From: Bacteroidales bacterium UBA3844
GTDB taxonomy: Bacteria > Bacteroidota > Bacteroidia > Bacteroidales > Paludibacteraceae
NCBI GenBank assembly: GCA_002392915.1
Contig: DGHQ01000025.1
Span: 74,881 to 138,880, forward strand
Length of the DNA stretch: 64,000 bases
Direction of reading: 5' to 3'
In this document: positions 55,007 to 63,986 of the stretch, in pieces
How positions within the stretch are numbered: position 1 is the first letter of the stretch
Layout: each line of letters starts with the position of its first letter
Program-made: the position numbers and the translations under genes
The notes under the pieces: generated by a model
The model's input: the letters and a program-made list of their open reading frames with translations, nothing else
Told to the model about the DNA's origin: nothing
Database searches by the model: none

Positions 55007-56251
55007 ATGAAAGTTATCAAAACAATATTAGTGCTGTTGACACTGTTGAACGTCACATTCGCGTCTGCACAGGGATTTTTCAAGCATATTCCCAGAGACT
55101 ATGATTTTATTCAATACGATAAAAACAAGTTGGAATTTCCAGGCGACACAGGCACAATGTGCTATTTCTATGAGAAGCTTGACAGCATCGTGCTTTGCCG
55201 CGAAGGGAAAGTGAACATTCTCCACATCGGTGGAAGCCATGTGCAGGCAGACGTGTTCTCCAACCGAATCCGACGCAATCTGGATTCATTGAATCTGGAT
55301 TTCAAAAGTTCACGTGGACTGGTGTTCCCGTTCAAGATCGCCGGCACAAACAATCCACCTAACTATAATGTGACATACACAGGGAAATGGACATCAAGCC
55401 GAATATTGAAGCGTCACGACAATATTGAACTCGGGCTGATGGGTATCGCTGTGCAGACAAATTCGCCTGACGCGACAATGAAAATCAATCTCAACAAAGA
55501 TGCAACTTCTCGTTGGGAGTGTACGGATTTGAAACTGATTGGTTATTCTGACAGCGCTTATTCATACCCTGTGATTATCAACCCCGTTGACAGTTCAAAA
55601 ATCTACAGTATATATAATGTGTTGGACGATGTGTATGAATTCTCTTTCGAAACTCCGATAGACTCATTCACCATCGCTTTTGAACAGACTGACTCTGTTT
55701 TCCATCCGTTCACATTGTCTGGAATCTTAGCAGAGAACAACAGCAACGGCATCACATACAATTCCGTCGGCATCAACGGAGCAAGCGTTATGAGCTGGCT
55801 GAAATGCGAGAAATTCCAGAAAGAATTGCCGCTTGTGCTTCCTGATTTGGTGATTTTCGGAATCGGAATCAACGACGCTGTGCCAAAAAACTTCAGCGGA
55901 GCTAAGTTTTTGGACAACTACAGCAAGCTCATAGAGAAGATTCAGGAGATTTCTCCAAACTGTGCATTTATCTTCATCACAAACAACGACTCCTATCGTC
56001 GCTCAAAAGGACAATACAGTGTCAACACGAACGGACAGATCGTTGAGGAAGTTTTCTTTGAATTAGCGAAAAAATACAACGGTGCCGTATGGGATCAGTT
56101 TGCCATCATGGGTGGATTAAAGTCGATGAAGCAATGGGAGAACGCAGGTTTAGCCCGAAAAGACAAGATTCACTTCACACCAAATGGCTACATCCTGTTA
56201 GGTGATTTATTCTATAATGCATTGATTCAGAGTTATCTAAATTACAAATAA
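55007..56251 (+). CDS. secreted SGNH/GDSL hydrolase, O-acylation operon gene 2
   Basis: The product is 414 aa with a signal peptide (MKVIKTILVLLTLLNVTFASA). Motifs: block I variant 'ILHIGGSHVQAD' (Ser77; GGSH replaces GDSL), block III 'IFGIGINDAVP', and block V 'KDKIHFTPNG' (Asp and His about 385-388). A ~130-aa carbohydrate-binding-like insertion sits between blocks I and III. It likely works with gene 1 and the MBOAT as acyltransferase or esterase. Gaps of 21 and 1 bp indicate one transcript. Confidence 0.85.
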   Translation: MKVIKTILVLLTLLNVTFASAQGFFKHIPRDYDFIQYDKNKLEFPGDTGTMCYFYEKLDSIVLCREGKVNILHIGGSHVQADVFSNRIRRNLDSLNLDFKSSRGLVFPFKIAGTNNPPNYNVTYTGKWTSSRILKRHDNIELGLMGIAVQTNSPDATMKINLNKDATSRWECTDLKLIGYSDSAYSYPVIINPVDSSKIYSIYNVLDDVYEFSFETPIDSFTIAFEQTDSVFHPFTLSGILAENNSNGITYNSVGINGASVMSWLKCEKFQKELPLVLPDLVIFGIGINDAVPKNFSGAKFLDNYSKLIEKIQEISPNCAFIFITNNDSYRRSKGQYSVNTNGQIVEEVFFELAKKYNGAVWDQFAIMGGLKSMKQWENAGLARKDKIHFTPNGYILLGDLFYNALIQSYLNYK

Positions 56252-56252
56252 C

Positions 56253-58112
56253 ATGTTCGATACGATATTAGAGTTTCTTAAAGATATATTTGCATTCGAC
56301 GAAGGAAGTCCTCTTTTGTTCACACAATTCTACTTTTGGGCTTTCTTCACGATTGTGTTCGCTGTGTTTGCCGCAATCGGGCGTGACAAACTGTTGCTAA
56401 GAAATACATTTCTGTTTTTCGTCAGCGTCTTCTTTTATTATAAGACGAGCGGAATCTTCACATTGATTCTGCTTTTTGCCACCGTGTACAATTTCTTCAG
56501 TGGAAAGATAATATACAATTGCAAAAGTGAAGGATGGAAAAAATACCATCTCATTTGGGGATTGATAGTCAATCTTGCCACATTGTGCTACTTCAAGTAC
56601 GCATATTTCTTGGTAGATATGACCAACAGTCTGCTCGGCACTTCATTCAGAGTGTTCGACGCATTCGCATTCCTCGGAAACAAAGCTGCAGGAGCAAATC
56701 TTTTCGACACAGAAAATATCTTCTTGCCTGTTGGAATTTCTTTCTTCACATTCCAGAGCATCAGCTACATAATGGATATCTACAGAAAGAGAATAGAACC
56801 AGTGACCAACATACTTGATTTCGGCTTCTATCTGACATTCTTTCCACAGCTTGTGGCAGGCCCGATTGTGCGTGCCAGCACGTTCATTCCGCAACTGTAC
56901 AAGCCATTCTTCCTCGGCAGACGTCAGTTTGGAATCGCAGTATTCTGGATATTGAATGGATTCGCGAAAAAGATCATATTGAGCGACTATATAGCAGTCA
57001 ATTTCGTCGACCGTGTGTTTGAAAATCCTACAATGTATAGTGGTCCGGAGAATCTCTTCGCACTGTTCGCATACTCATTGCAGGTGTACGCCGATTTCAG
57101 CGGATACACAGATATAGCTATTGGAGTGGCAATGCTGATGGGATTCTATCTGCCACAAAACTTCAACTCTCCATACAAAGCTCCGAATGCAGGAAACTTC
57201 TGGAAACGCTGGCATATTTCACTATCAAAGTGGCTTCAGGACTATCTGTATATTCCGCTTGGAGGAAACAGAGAAGCGTCGTTCGGAACATACGCAGTGA
57301 TATTCTCAATCGCAGCGATCGGTGTGATATTGAGCGGAAGCATTTGGATTGCCGTGATTTTAGTGTCTATCACAGCCTACTTCACAATAAGAGCATATCT
57401 GTCGCCTGACAATAAAAAAGAGATAACATCAAATTTGAACCGTCTGAACACAATGCTTCTTGGAGGTATCTGGCACGGAGCAAGCTGGAACTTCATGATA
57501 TGGGGAGGATTGAACGGACTTGGAATGCTCGTGTACAACTTCTGGAAAAAGAGAAATATCTACAAGAAGACACTGGCGGTCATGATCGTGACACTTGTGT
57601 TCGGAATACTTGTATTCCTATACGACCTTCCTCTGTACAGAATGGGATTTGTATGGCTGGGCACAATCTTCGTCGGCACATTCATCCGCATGGTCTACAA
57701 TCTGTGTGGCGGCAAATGGAAATTCAAGGCATTGGATTACACATGGGCAGTGTTGCAGACCTTCGTCTTCATCACATTCACACGTCTTTTCTTCCGTTCC
57801 GGATCCAATCTTGATCCAGCAGAAGCCAACCAGGTGGCATGGGACACAGCCAAGAATATGGTGAACCAGATCGGAGGCAAATGGGATTTCTCTCTTATCC
57901 CGACTATGGCGGACGCATACAAGAACATCATTATCCTGTTTGTGTTGGGAATGATCATCCACTGGTTGCCAGAAAACTTCAAGCGTCGATACAGACTATG
58001 GTTCGCATTGCAGCCAATTGGAGTAATGGTAATAACAACTTGTATAATTGTGTTTGTGGTTTACCAGTTTATGACTGCCGACCTACAGAAGTTTATCTAT
58101 TTCCAGTTCTGA
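56253..58112 (+). CDS. MBOAT-family membrane O-acyltransferase
   Basis: The product is 619 aa with many membrane helices. MBOAT signatures: 'FFPQLVAGPIVRASTFIPQL', 'ADFSGYTDIAIG', 'FWKRWHISLSKWLQDYLYI', and the catalytic His in 'GGIWHGASWNFMIWGG' (near 408). Such proteins (AlgI, PatA, DltB) take acyl groups from a cytoplasmic donor and pass them across the inner membrane. With two SGNH partners in the same operon it should O-acylate a periplasmic or surface glycan. It is longer than AlgI (~520 aa), with an extra C-terminal helical region. Confidence 0.93.
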   Translation: MFDTILEFLKDIFAFDEGSPLLFTQFYFWAFFTIVFAVFAAIGRDKLLLRNTFLFFVSVFFYYKTSGIFTLILLFATVYNFFSGKIIYNCKSEGWKKYHLIWGLIVNLATLCYFKYAYFLVDMTNSLLGTSFRVFDAFAFLGNKAAGANLFDTENIFLPVGISFFTFQSISYIMDIYRKRIEPVTNILDFGFYLTFFPQLVAGPIVRASTFIPQLYKPFFLGRRQFGIAVFWILNGFAKKIILSDYIAVNFVDRVFENPTMYSGPENLFALFAYSLQVYADFSGYTDIAIGVAMLMGFYLPQNFNSPYKAPNAGNFWKRWHISLSKWLQDYLYIPLGGNREASFGTYAVIFSIAAIGVILSGSIWIAVILVSITAYFTIRAYLSPDNKKEITSNLNRLNTMLLGGIWHGASWNFMIWGGLNGLGMLVYNFWKKRNIYKKTLAVMIVTLVFGILVFLYDLPLYRMGFVWLGTIFVGTFIRMVYNLCGGKWKFKALDYTWAVLQTFVFITFTRLFFRSGSNLDPAEANQVAWDTAKNMVNQIGGKWDFSLIPTMADAYKNIIILFVLGMIIHWLPENFKRRYRLWFALQPIGVMVITTCIIVFVVYQFMTADLQKFIYFQF

Positions 58113-58211
58113 TGGTTGTTGGACTATAAACTATAAACGATAGACTATAAACGTGAGAAGAGAGTGTAGAGAAGCGAGAATCTCTATAGAAAAAGAATAA
58201 AAGATACAGCT
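58113..58211 (+). other. intergenic spacer with short tandem ACTATAAAC repeats
   Basis: GGACTATAAACTATAAACGATAG and GACTATAAACG give three spaced copies of CTATAAAC within 35 bp (about 58122-58154). No promoter consensus. Their role, if any, is unknown. Confidence 0.4.
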
Positions 58212-58691
58212 ATGAAAATGAAAGTGGGAATCGGCTACGATGTACATCAGTTTGCCGACAACAGAGAATTATGGATTGGAGGAATCAAGATTCCCCACAC
58301 ACGAGGACTACTTGGACATTCAGATGCCGACGTGCTTCTTCATGCCATCTGCGACGCGATGCTTGGAGCCGCGCATCTTAAAGACATCGGCACACATTTT
58401 CCAGACAACGATGCCGCGTTCAAGAATATCGACAGCAAAATTTTATTGAAGAAGACAGCGGAATTAGTGGCATCAAAAGGATATAAGATCGAGAACATCG
58501 ACTCAATCATCTGTGCCCAGGAGCCGAAGATGAAACCGTACATCGGCGAAATGCAGCGAACAATCGCGTCGATTCTAGGAATAGACGAGGAAGACGCGAG
58601 TGTGAAAGCCACAACGACAGAGAAGCTAGGCTTTGTCGGCAGAAAAGAAGGAATCGCCGCACACGCAGTTGTGTTGTTGTCGAAAGAATAA
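58212..58691 (+). CDS. ispF: 2-C-methyl-D-erythritol 2,4-cyclodiphosphate synthase
   Basis: IspF makes MEcPP in the MEP isoprenoid pathway. The product is 159 aa, normal length. Metal ligands Asp10, His12 ('GIGYDVHQF') and His44 ('GHSDADVLLHA') are present, with 'DIGTHFPDND' and the C-terminal 'ATTTEKLGFVGRKEGIA'. The start is ATG 58212; ATG 58218 is an alternative. Confidence 0.97.
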   Translation: MKMKVGIGYDVHQFADNRELWIGGIKIPHTRGLLGHSDADVLLHAICDAMLGAAHLKDIGTHFPDNDAAFKNIDSKILLKKTAELVASKGYKIENIDSIICAQEPKMKPYIGEMQRTIASILGIDEEDASVKATTTEKLGFVGRKEGIAAHAVVLLSKE

Positions 58692-58921
58692 AAGCTTGTC
58701 CTATCCAAATAGTACAAATAGGCGAAATTAAGAGCACAAAAAGAGTCATAAAGTAGATTTTACAACACTTATAGTGTAAATATTCGTTAAAAATCGTGGT
58801 CAAGCTATGTTTTTTTTATAAATTGCAGCCGATTTTGTGGATATTAGGTAAACATAATCAAAAAATGGACTAAAAAAGGAAAAAATAAATAATAAAAAAT
58901 AACAAAAATTTCAGAAGACAA

Positions 58922-59830
58922 ATGAAAAAATTATTTGCAGTTATCGCAATGACTGGAGCAATGATTTTCGGTACAGCTTCAGTTTGTTTCGCTCAGGATG
59001 AGGCTACAGAAGAGTCTACAGAGCAGGTTGTAGATGAGGCACCAGCAGCTGAGCCAGTTCAGGCAGCTCCAGCGCCAGTTCAGGCAGCTCCAGCACAGGC
59101 AGCAGCACCAGCAGTTCAGGAAGAGCAGGCATTCCACAAGGTGATCAAGCAGAAGTTCATCGAAGGTGGTGCATTCTTCATGTTCATCGTATGTATCGCT
59201 CTTATCCTAGGTTTGGCTTTGAGTATCGAGCGTATCATCTATTTGTCATTGTCATCAGTTGATTCAAAGAAGCTTCTTGAGTCAGTTGAGGGAGCTCTAG
59301 ACAACGGAGATGTAGAGGGAGCAAAGACAATTTGCCGTAACACAAGAGGTCCTATCGCATCAATCTTCTATCAGGGATTGTGCCGTATCGACAAGGGAGC
59401 TGATGTAGTAGAGAAGTCAGTAGTATCTTACGGTGGTGTACAGATGGGTCTATTGGAGAAGAACGTTACATGGATTTCACTTTGTGTAGCATTGGCTCCA
59501 TCACTAGGATTCTTGGGAACAATCATCGGTATGATCGAGGCATTCGATAGAATTCAGGCTGCAGGTGATATCTCAGCAACAGTCGTTGCAGGTGGTATCA
59601 AGGTTGCCCTTTTGACAACATTGGTCGGTTTGATCGTTGCCATGGTCCTTCAGGTATTCATGAACTTTATCTTGACTCGTATCGAGGCTCTTACTTCAGA
59701 GATGGAGGACGCTTCAATCAGCTTGATCGACGCAGTTGTTGCATACGAGGAGAAGTTCAAGGGCTTCAATTCATCATCTGCTTCTTCTTCAGTAGCAATT
59801 TCAAACGAGTCTTCAATCGAGAACGCATAA
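58922..59830 (+). CDS. exbB: ExbB/TolQ/MotA-family proton channel protein
   Basis: The product is 302 aa with an N-terminal signal-like helix and a Pro/Ala/Gln-rich periplasmic linker of repeated 'PVQAAPA' units, common in Bacteroidota ExbB. Three further helices follow: 'FMFIVCIALILGLALSI', 'ISLCVALAPSLGFLGTIIGM', and 'IKVALLTTLVGLIVAMVLQV'. With ExbD it forms the proton-driven stator that energises TonB-dependent transport. It starts a four-gene operon. Confidence 0.92.
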   Translation: MKKLFAVIAMTGAMIFGTASVCFAQDEATEESTEQVVDEAPAAEPVQAAPAPVQAAPAQAAAPAVQEEQAFHKVIKQKFIEGGAFFMFIVCIALILGLALSIERIIYLSLSSVDSKKLLESVEGALDNGDVEGAKTICRNTRGPIASIFYQGLCRIDKGADVVEKSVVSYGGVQMGLLEKNVTWISLCVALAPSLGFLGTIIGMIEAFDRIQAAGDISATVVAGGIKVALLTTLVGLIVAMVLQVFMNFILTRIEALTSEMEDASISLIDAVVAYEEKFKGFNSSSASSSVAISNESSIENA

Positions 59831-59850
59831 TCATCTAAGACAATAAAACT

Positions 59851-60330
59851 ATGAATTCAGAAAAGATTTCATCGATTGTCTTGGCTGTTCTTGTAGCTAT
59901 TGCTGCTATCGTCTGCGTATTGTTCTGCGTAGGAGGTAGCGAAGAGGAGATCTACAGTGGCGAGGCATTCGACGCTCCAAACTATACAGGAGCTGTATTG
60001 AACGTCGTGTACGTGTTCCTATGCTTGGCAATAGTAGCAACAATTGTATCTGCAGTTCTTTCGTTCATCATCAAGCTAAAGAACGACAAGAGATCTGCAT
60101 ACACATCTTTGGCGATGCTTGTTGCACTTATATTGCTATGCGGAATCACATACGCAATCGGTGATGGCACACCACTTAACATGCCAAACTATGATGGTAC
60201 TGAGAACGTAGCAAGCAGATTGAAACTTGCTGACATGTGTTTGTATTCTATCTACACATTGTTCGTGCTTGCAGCAATCGCAGCTGTGTTCAACGTTACT
60301 TTCGCAAAATCTATCAACAAAATTAAGTAA
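59851..60330 (+). CDS. conserved-context membrane protein between exbB and exbD
   Basis: The product is 159 aa with about four helices ('SIVLAVLVAIAAIVCVLFCV', 'VVYVFLCLAIVATIVSAVL', 'SLAMLVALILLCGITYAIG', 'SIYTLFVLAAIAAVFNV'). A loop bears 'YSGEAFDAPNYTGAV' and a similar 'PLNMPNYDGTENV'. Function unknown. Its tight position (20 bp after exbB, 9 bp before exbD) suggests it belongs to the energy-transduction complex. Confidence 0.85.
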   Translation: MNSEKISSIVLAVLVAIAAIVCVLFCVGGSEEEIYSGEAFDAPNYTGAVLNVVYVFLCLAIVATIVSAVLSFIIKLKNDKRSAYTSLAMLVALILLCGITYAIGDGTPLNMPNYDGTENVASRLKLADMCLYSIYTLFVLAAIAAVFNVTFAKSINKIK

Positions 60331-60339
60331 GTTTGTACG

Positions 60340-60927
60340 ATGGGAAAAAAGAAAAGATCAGTAGGTGAGCTTAATGCCAGTTCAATGGCGGATATTGCGT
60401 TCTTGCTGCTTGTTTTCTTTCTTGTGACAACTTCAATGTCAACAGACAAAGGTTTGGCACGTCGTCTTCCTCCACCAGTACCTAAAGACCAAATAAACGA
60501 GGATATTGAGATGAACAAGCGCAATGTGCTTCAGATTCTTGTCAATAGCAACAACGACTTGATGGTCAACGGTGAGGTGCTTGAGGTTAGCAAACTGAAA
60601 GAAAAAGCTAAGGAATTCATTTTGAATCCATCGAACTCAGAAGAGCTTCCTGAAAAGGAGGTCGGCTCTTTCGGAAGTTTCGGCAACGTGATGTACACTA
60701 AAAAGCACGTGATTTCTTTGCAGAACGACCGTGGCACTCAATATCAGGCATACCTTGATGTTCAGAATGCCCTAGTGGCTGCTTACGACGAAATCCGTGA
60801 CGACTTCTCTATGCAGAAGAGAGGTAAGAAGTTCGCCGATCTATCAGAAGAAGAGCAGAAAGAGGTACAGAAGATTTTCCCTCAGAAGATCTCTGAGGCA
60901 GAACCAAAAAATTATGGAGGTAACTAA
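60340..60927 (+). CDS. exbD: ExbD/TolR-family protein 1
   Basis: The product is 195 aa. The single N-terminal helix 'SSMADIAFLLLVFFLVTTSM' carries the conserved Asp used in proton transfer, followed by a periplasmic peptidoglycan-binding-like domain that is longer than usual ('RGTQYQAYLDVQNALVAAYD'). It is the first of two adjacent exbD genes. Confidence 0.93.
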   Translation: MGKKKRSVGELNASSMADIAFLLLVFFLVTTSMSTDKGLARRLPPPVPKDQINEDIEMNKRNVLQILVNSNNDLMVNGEVLEVSKLKEKAKEFILNPSNSEELPEKEVGSFGSFGNVMYTKKHVISLQNDRGTQYQAYLDVQNALVAAYDEIRDDFSMQKRGKKFADLSEEEQKEVQKIFPQKISEAEPKNYGGN

Positions 60928-60929
60928 TT

Positions 60930-61394
60930 ATGGCAAAATTTAGAAAAGACGGAGGTCGTGCACTGCCAGGACTTAGTACATCTTCATTGCCAGATATCGT
61001 ATTCATGTTGTTGTTCTTCTTCATGACTGCAACTTCAATGAAGGAGGTCACATACAAGGTGAACATCAACCTTCCAAGCGCTACTCAGCTTACTAAGCTT
61101 GAGAAGAAGAGTTTGGTGAAATACGTATACATTGGTCAGCCTAAGAAAGAATGGGTGAAATATGTAGGTACTGAGTCGTGCATCCAGTTGGACGACGAGT
61201 TCGTAAAGGACGCAGACAAAGTGCAGACTTACATTATCGACAAGCGTGCTGCCATGAATGAGGACGACCAGGGTCAAATGGTCGTTTCAATGAAAGTCGA
61301 CAAGGATACTAAGATGGGTATCGTTACCGACGTTAAGCAGGCTCTACGTAATGCTAATGCACTTAAGATTAACTACACTGCTCTAGGCAAGTAA
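60930..61394 (+). CDS. exbD: ExbD/TolR-family protein 2
   Basis: The product is 154 aa with the helix 'SSLPDIVFMLLFFFMTATSM' (conserved Asp) and a periplasmic domain ending 'VTDVKQALRNANALKINY'. It starts 2 bp after the first exbD. Paired, diverged ExbD copies are common in this phylum and may form heteromers. Confidence 0.94.
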   Translation: MAKFRKDGGRALPGLSTSSLPDIVFMLLFFFMTATSMKEVTYKVNINLPSATQLTKLEKKSLVKYVYIGQPKKEWVKYVGTESCIQLDDEFVKDADKVQTYIIDKRAAMNEDDQGQMVVSMKVDKDTKMGIVTDVKQALRNANALKINYTALGK

Positions 61395-61409
61395 TTAATC
61401 AATCATAAT

Positions 61410-61446
61410 AAAGAGCGTGGTCCAATGGATTCACGCTCTTTTTTTA
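61410..61446 (+). terminator. intrinsic terminator of the exbB-exbD operon
   Basis: AAGAGCGTG (61411-61419) pairs with CACGCTCTT (61432-61440), followed by TTTTT. It lies 16 bp after the stop. Confidence 0.92.
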
Positions 61447-61479
61447 TTGACCATAAGCCATCGTAAAAAAAGAAAATTC

Positions 61480-62028
61480 ATGGGAATAGACATTCAATAT
61501 ATCGACAAATACGAAGAAACACTTCACTCACAGTTATACCAGTTTCTTCAAAGCAAAAAAGAGGTAGACGTGATGGAGCCCGACACCACAGATTTCGAAA
61601 GTGTATGGCAACAGGTATGCACTTCTTACATCCCTGACGGAGTCCGCGAATTCGAGGGCTACGCGACAGTGTCCGTAGGCTGGATGATGTATGTGGGGAT
61701 GGCTTTGGCTAAGCAGTGGGATGAAAACTGGTTGAAATGCAAGAGCCAACCAGACATGTACACAGCCTTGCGTGACGTCCGTGGCTACGACTGCATGGAC
61801 GAATATATAAGTGAGGATGTATTGAAGCTGAAACCTAATGAGAGCAAGGCGTTAGCCAAACTTATCAATGACTGTGCTCAGATGGGTGTACACGCATTGC
61901 AACGCGAAATGTTTGAGCCGGGAAGTCCACTCGCCTTCCATGCCTACGTCCGCACTCTTCACCAAATGTATCTGATGGGAATCGCTGTACAGCTGCTGAG
62001 AATGGGATACAAGATGACGAAAATCTAA
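61480..62028 (+). CDS. conserved-looking hypothetical protein
   Basis: The product is 182 aa from ATG 61480; the in-frame start at 61417 would begin inside the upstream terminator. No signal peptide or membrane segment, so cytoplasmic. It is helical with Trp/Tyr-rich stretches ('FEGYATVSVGWMMYVGMALA', 'PDMYTALRDVRGYDCMDEYI', 'RTLHQMYLMGIAVQLLRMGY'). Family not recognised. Confidence 0.75.
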   Translation: MGIDIQYIDKYEETLHSQLYQFLQSKKEVDVMEPDTTDFESVWQQVCTSYIPDGVREFEGYATVSVGWMMYVGMALAKQWDENWLKCKSQPDMYTALRDVRGYDCMDEYISEDVLKLKPNESKALAKLINDCAQMGVHALQREMFEPGSPLAFHAYVRTLHQMYLMGIAVQLLRMGYKMTKI

Positions 62029-62103
62029 AGACAATTCATAATTCATAATGTAAATCAGGCATTACCTTTATCAATCTAACTCATTCAAGAAAAACATACT
62101 ACC

Positions 62104-63954
62104 ATGAAAAAAGCGCTACGACTACTTGCATTTAGCACATTAACCCTATTTGCCATCTCCGCGTCTGCCCAAGGAATCGACGACCTAATGCGACCAGAGA
62201 AATGGCATGGCGACGGAAATGCTCCCGTCAGCTACGGAGAAAAAATCCGCTTCAACGAAGGAATGCCCACCAAACAGGAGTTGGAGATATCAGTGGGCAA
62301 CAGCGGCATCTATGACATCGCAATAGAATGCAACGCCAATTCCGTCTCCTCAAAATGCATGATCTATGCGAAAGGGACAAACTATTCCGTCTGCTCGGCT
62401 GAAGTGCCTCTCGCAAGAGGACAGAAAAATGTGAAAGTCTATCTCCGTGGTGTCGGCACGACCGACGGAAAGGTGAAAATCGGAATCGAGAGCGACGGAA
62501 TGCATAGCGTCGAAATCGGGAAAACAGAAGTCAAGAAGACCGACAAACCATATAAATTCCTTCAGGGAGGCGACATCACCATGCTCCACTACGTACTCGA
62601 CCGTGGCGGCAACTATTTCGATGCCGACGGGAATATGCTTTATAATCAAAACGACACACGCGAAGAGAAAGCTCAGGCAGTGCTTGATTATATGAGCAGA
62701 CGCGGGTTCAACTTCGTCAGAATACGTAATTCCAACAACCCCGGCCCACAATCCACAGACGCTTCCGGCAAATACTGTTTCCTCGAGGGGTATCAGGACA
62801 CAGAAGACTGTCTGAGTCTGGCACGCGAGGCGAAAAAGGCAGGTATGGAAATCCAATACACATTCAATCTGTCGGACTATTGGAGCAACGGCGAGTGCCA
62901 GAGGATTCCGAGAGACTGGCAGGAAAAAATCAACAATGTATGGTCGTTCGACGAGAAAGTGAATATGCTGGTGAGTCTCGTTGGCGAATATGTGAAAACG
63001 GTGATGAAAGAGATGGCAGACGAAGGCATCTATCCGGCATACGTGTCGGTGGGCAACGAGACAAACGCAGGATTCCTGTTCCCGTATGCCTACTCATACA
63101 ATGTGCCGGCCAACGAATCGAAAGCAGAGATGCCGACGGGAGACGCGCATCCTGAAAACATCGCAAAAATCATCAACGCCGCCTACAACTCCATCAAGGA
63201 GATTTCGCCAAACAGCAAAGTGGTGGTGCATCTTGCCGACGCCACAGCAGACGTGGACAAATGGGGATCACCGTCGACATACAAATGGTTTTTCGACCTC
63301 ATCACAAAAGCAGGAGCCAAATTCGACGTGATAGGAGCCTCCTACTACCCATCGTGGAGCGAGACAACAGTCGAATCACTTGCCAAATCGTGTGAGATGC
63401 TTTTTGGATATTATGGCAAAGACGTGCTCATAATGGAGAGCGGATATAATTTCACTCCCAAAAGGAAAGACGGCTACGACGGACAGCTCAACCACAATGC
63501 CTCTGCCTACAACGACGTCTACAAATATAGTCAGGACGGGCAGAAAGGGTTTATCGCCGAGCTGATCAACACAGCTAAAGGGGCAGGCTACGAGAACAGC
63601 AGCGACAACGAGATAGTTGGCAGCCTCTATTGGGATCCTATGATGATACATGTGGAAGACCAATGGGGCAACAACATCACCGGCTGGGCACACTTCGCAT
63701 CCAATCTGAAAGCCGACGTGAACGTGGTGGAGAACACCACCCTATTCGACTTTGACGGCAAAGCAGTAGCGGCATGGCAAGCCTACGAAGGCAATCAATA
63801 TTCCGTCTACAAAGAGGATGAGAACACCCGCGTCGAACTGATTGAAAAAGAGACGAAAGGAAAACAATCAGGAATCACATACGACATTTTGGGAAGACGC
63901 TGCAATCCAGGCACCGGCATTTATATAGGAAACGGCAAACGCCTATACAAATAA
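62104..63954 (+). CDS. secreted GH53 endo-beta-1,4-galactanase with N-terminal beta-sandwich
   Basis: The product is 616 aa with signal peptide MKKALRLLAFSTLTLFAISASA. Residues ~30-150 form a beta-sandwich resembling a carbohydrate-binding module. The GH53 barrel starts near 'FLQGGDITMLHYVLDRGG'. Acid/base Glu319 is in 'VSVGNETNAGFL' and nucleophile Glu445 in 'VLIMESGYNF'. It should cleave beta-1,4-galactan side chains of pectin. The final ~25 residues ('TYDILGRRCNPGTGIYI') resemble a short T9SS type-A or Por sorting tail. No susC/susD partner lies before the window edge. Confidence 0.9.
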   Translation: MKKALRLLAFSTLTLFAISASAQGIDDLMRPEKWHGDGNAPVSYGEKIRFNEGMPTKQELEISVGNSGIYDIAIECNANSVSSKCMIYAKGTNYSVCSAEVPLARGQKNVKVYLRGVGTTDGKVKIGIESDGMHSVEIGKTEVKKTDKPYKFLQGGDITMLHYVLDRGGNYFDADGNMLYNQNDTREEKAQAVLDYMSRRGFNFVRIRNSNNPGPQSTDASGKYCFLEGYQDTEDCLSLAREAKKAGMEIQYTFNLSDYWSNGECQRIPRDWQEKINNVWSFDEKVNMLVSLVGEYVKTVMKEMADEGIYPAYVSVGNETNAGFLFPYAYSYNVPANESKAEMPTGDAHPENIAKIINAAYNSIKEISPNSKVVVHLADATADVDKWGSPSTYKWFFDLITKAGAKFDVIGASYYPSWSETTVESLAKSCEMLFGYYGKDVLIMESGYNFTPKRKDGYDGQLNHNASAYNDVYKYSQDGQKGFIAELINTAKGAGYENSSDNEIVGSLYWDPMMIHVEDQWGNNITGWAHFASNLKADVNVVENTTLFDFDGKAVAAWQAYEGNQYSVYKEDENTRVELIEKETKGKQSGITYDILGRRCNPGTGIYIGNGKRLYK

Positions 63955-63965
63955 TTTATGTGTAT

Positions 63966-63986
63966 AGACGTCGTATTACGGCGTCT
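63966..63986 (+). repeat. short inverted repeat after the galactanase gene
   Basis: AGACGTCG-tatta-CGGCGTCT pairs over 8 bp (one T-G), and flanking TGTG/CACA can extend it. There is no T-tract. It may be a terminator stem or a small dispersed palindrome common in Bacteroidota; the window ends 14 bp later. Confidence 0.4.

Noticed and set aside
58122..58154. CTATAAAC tandem repeats as a CRISPR or operator array
   Set aside because: Units are only 8-9 bp with irregular spacing and no spacers; no regulator or cas gene nearby.
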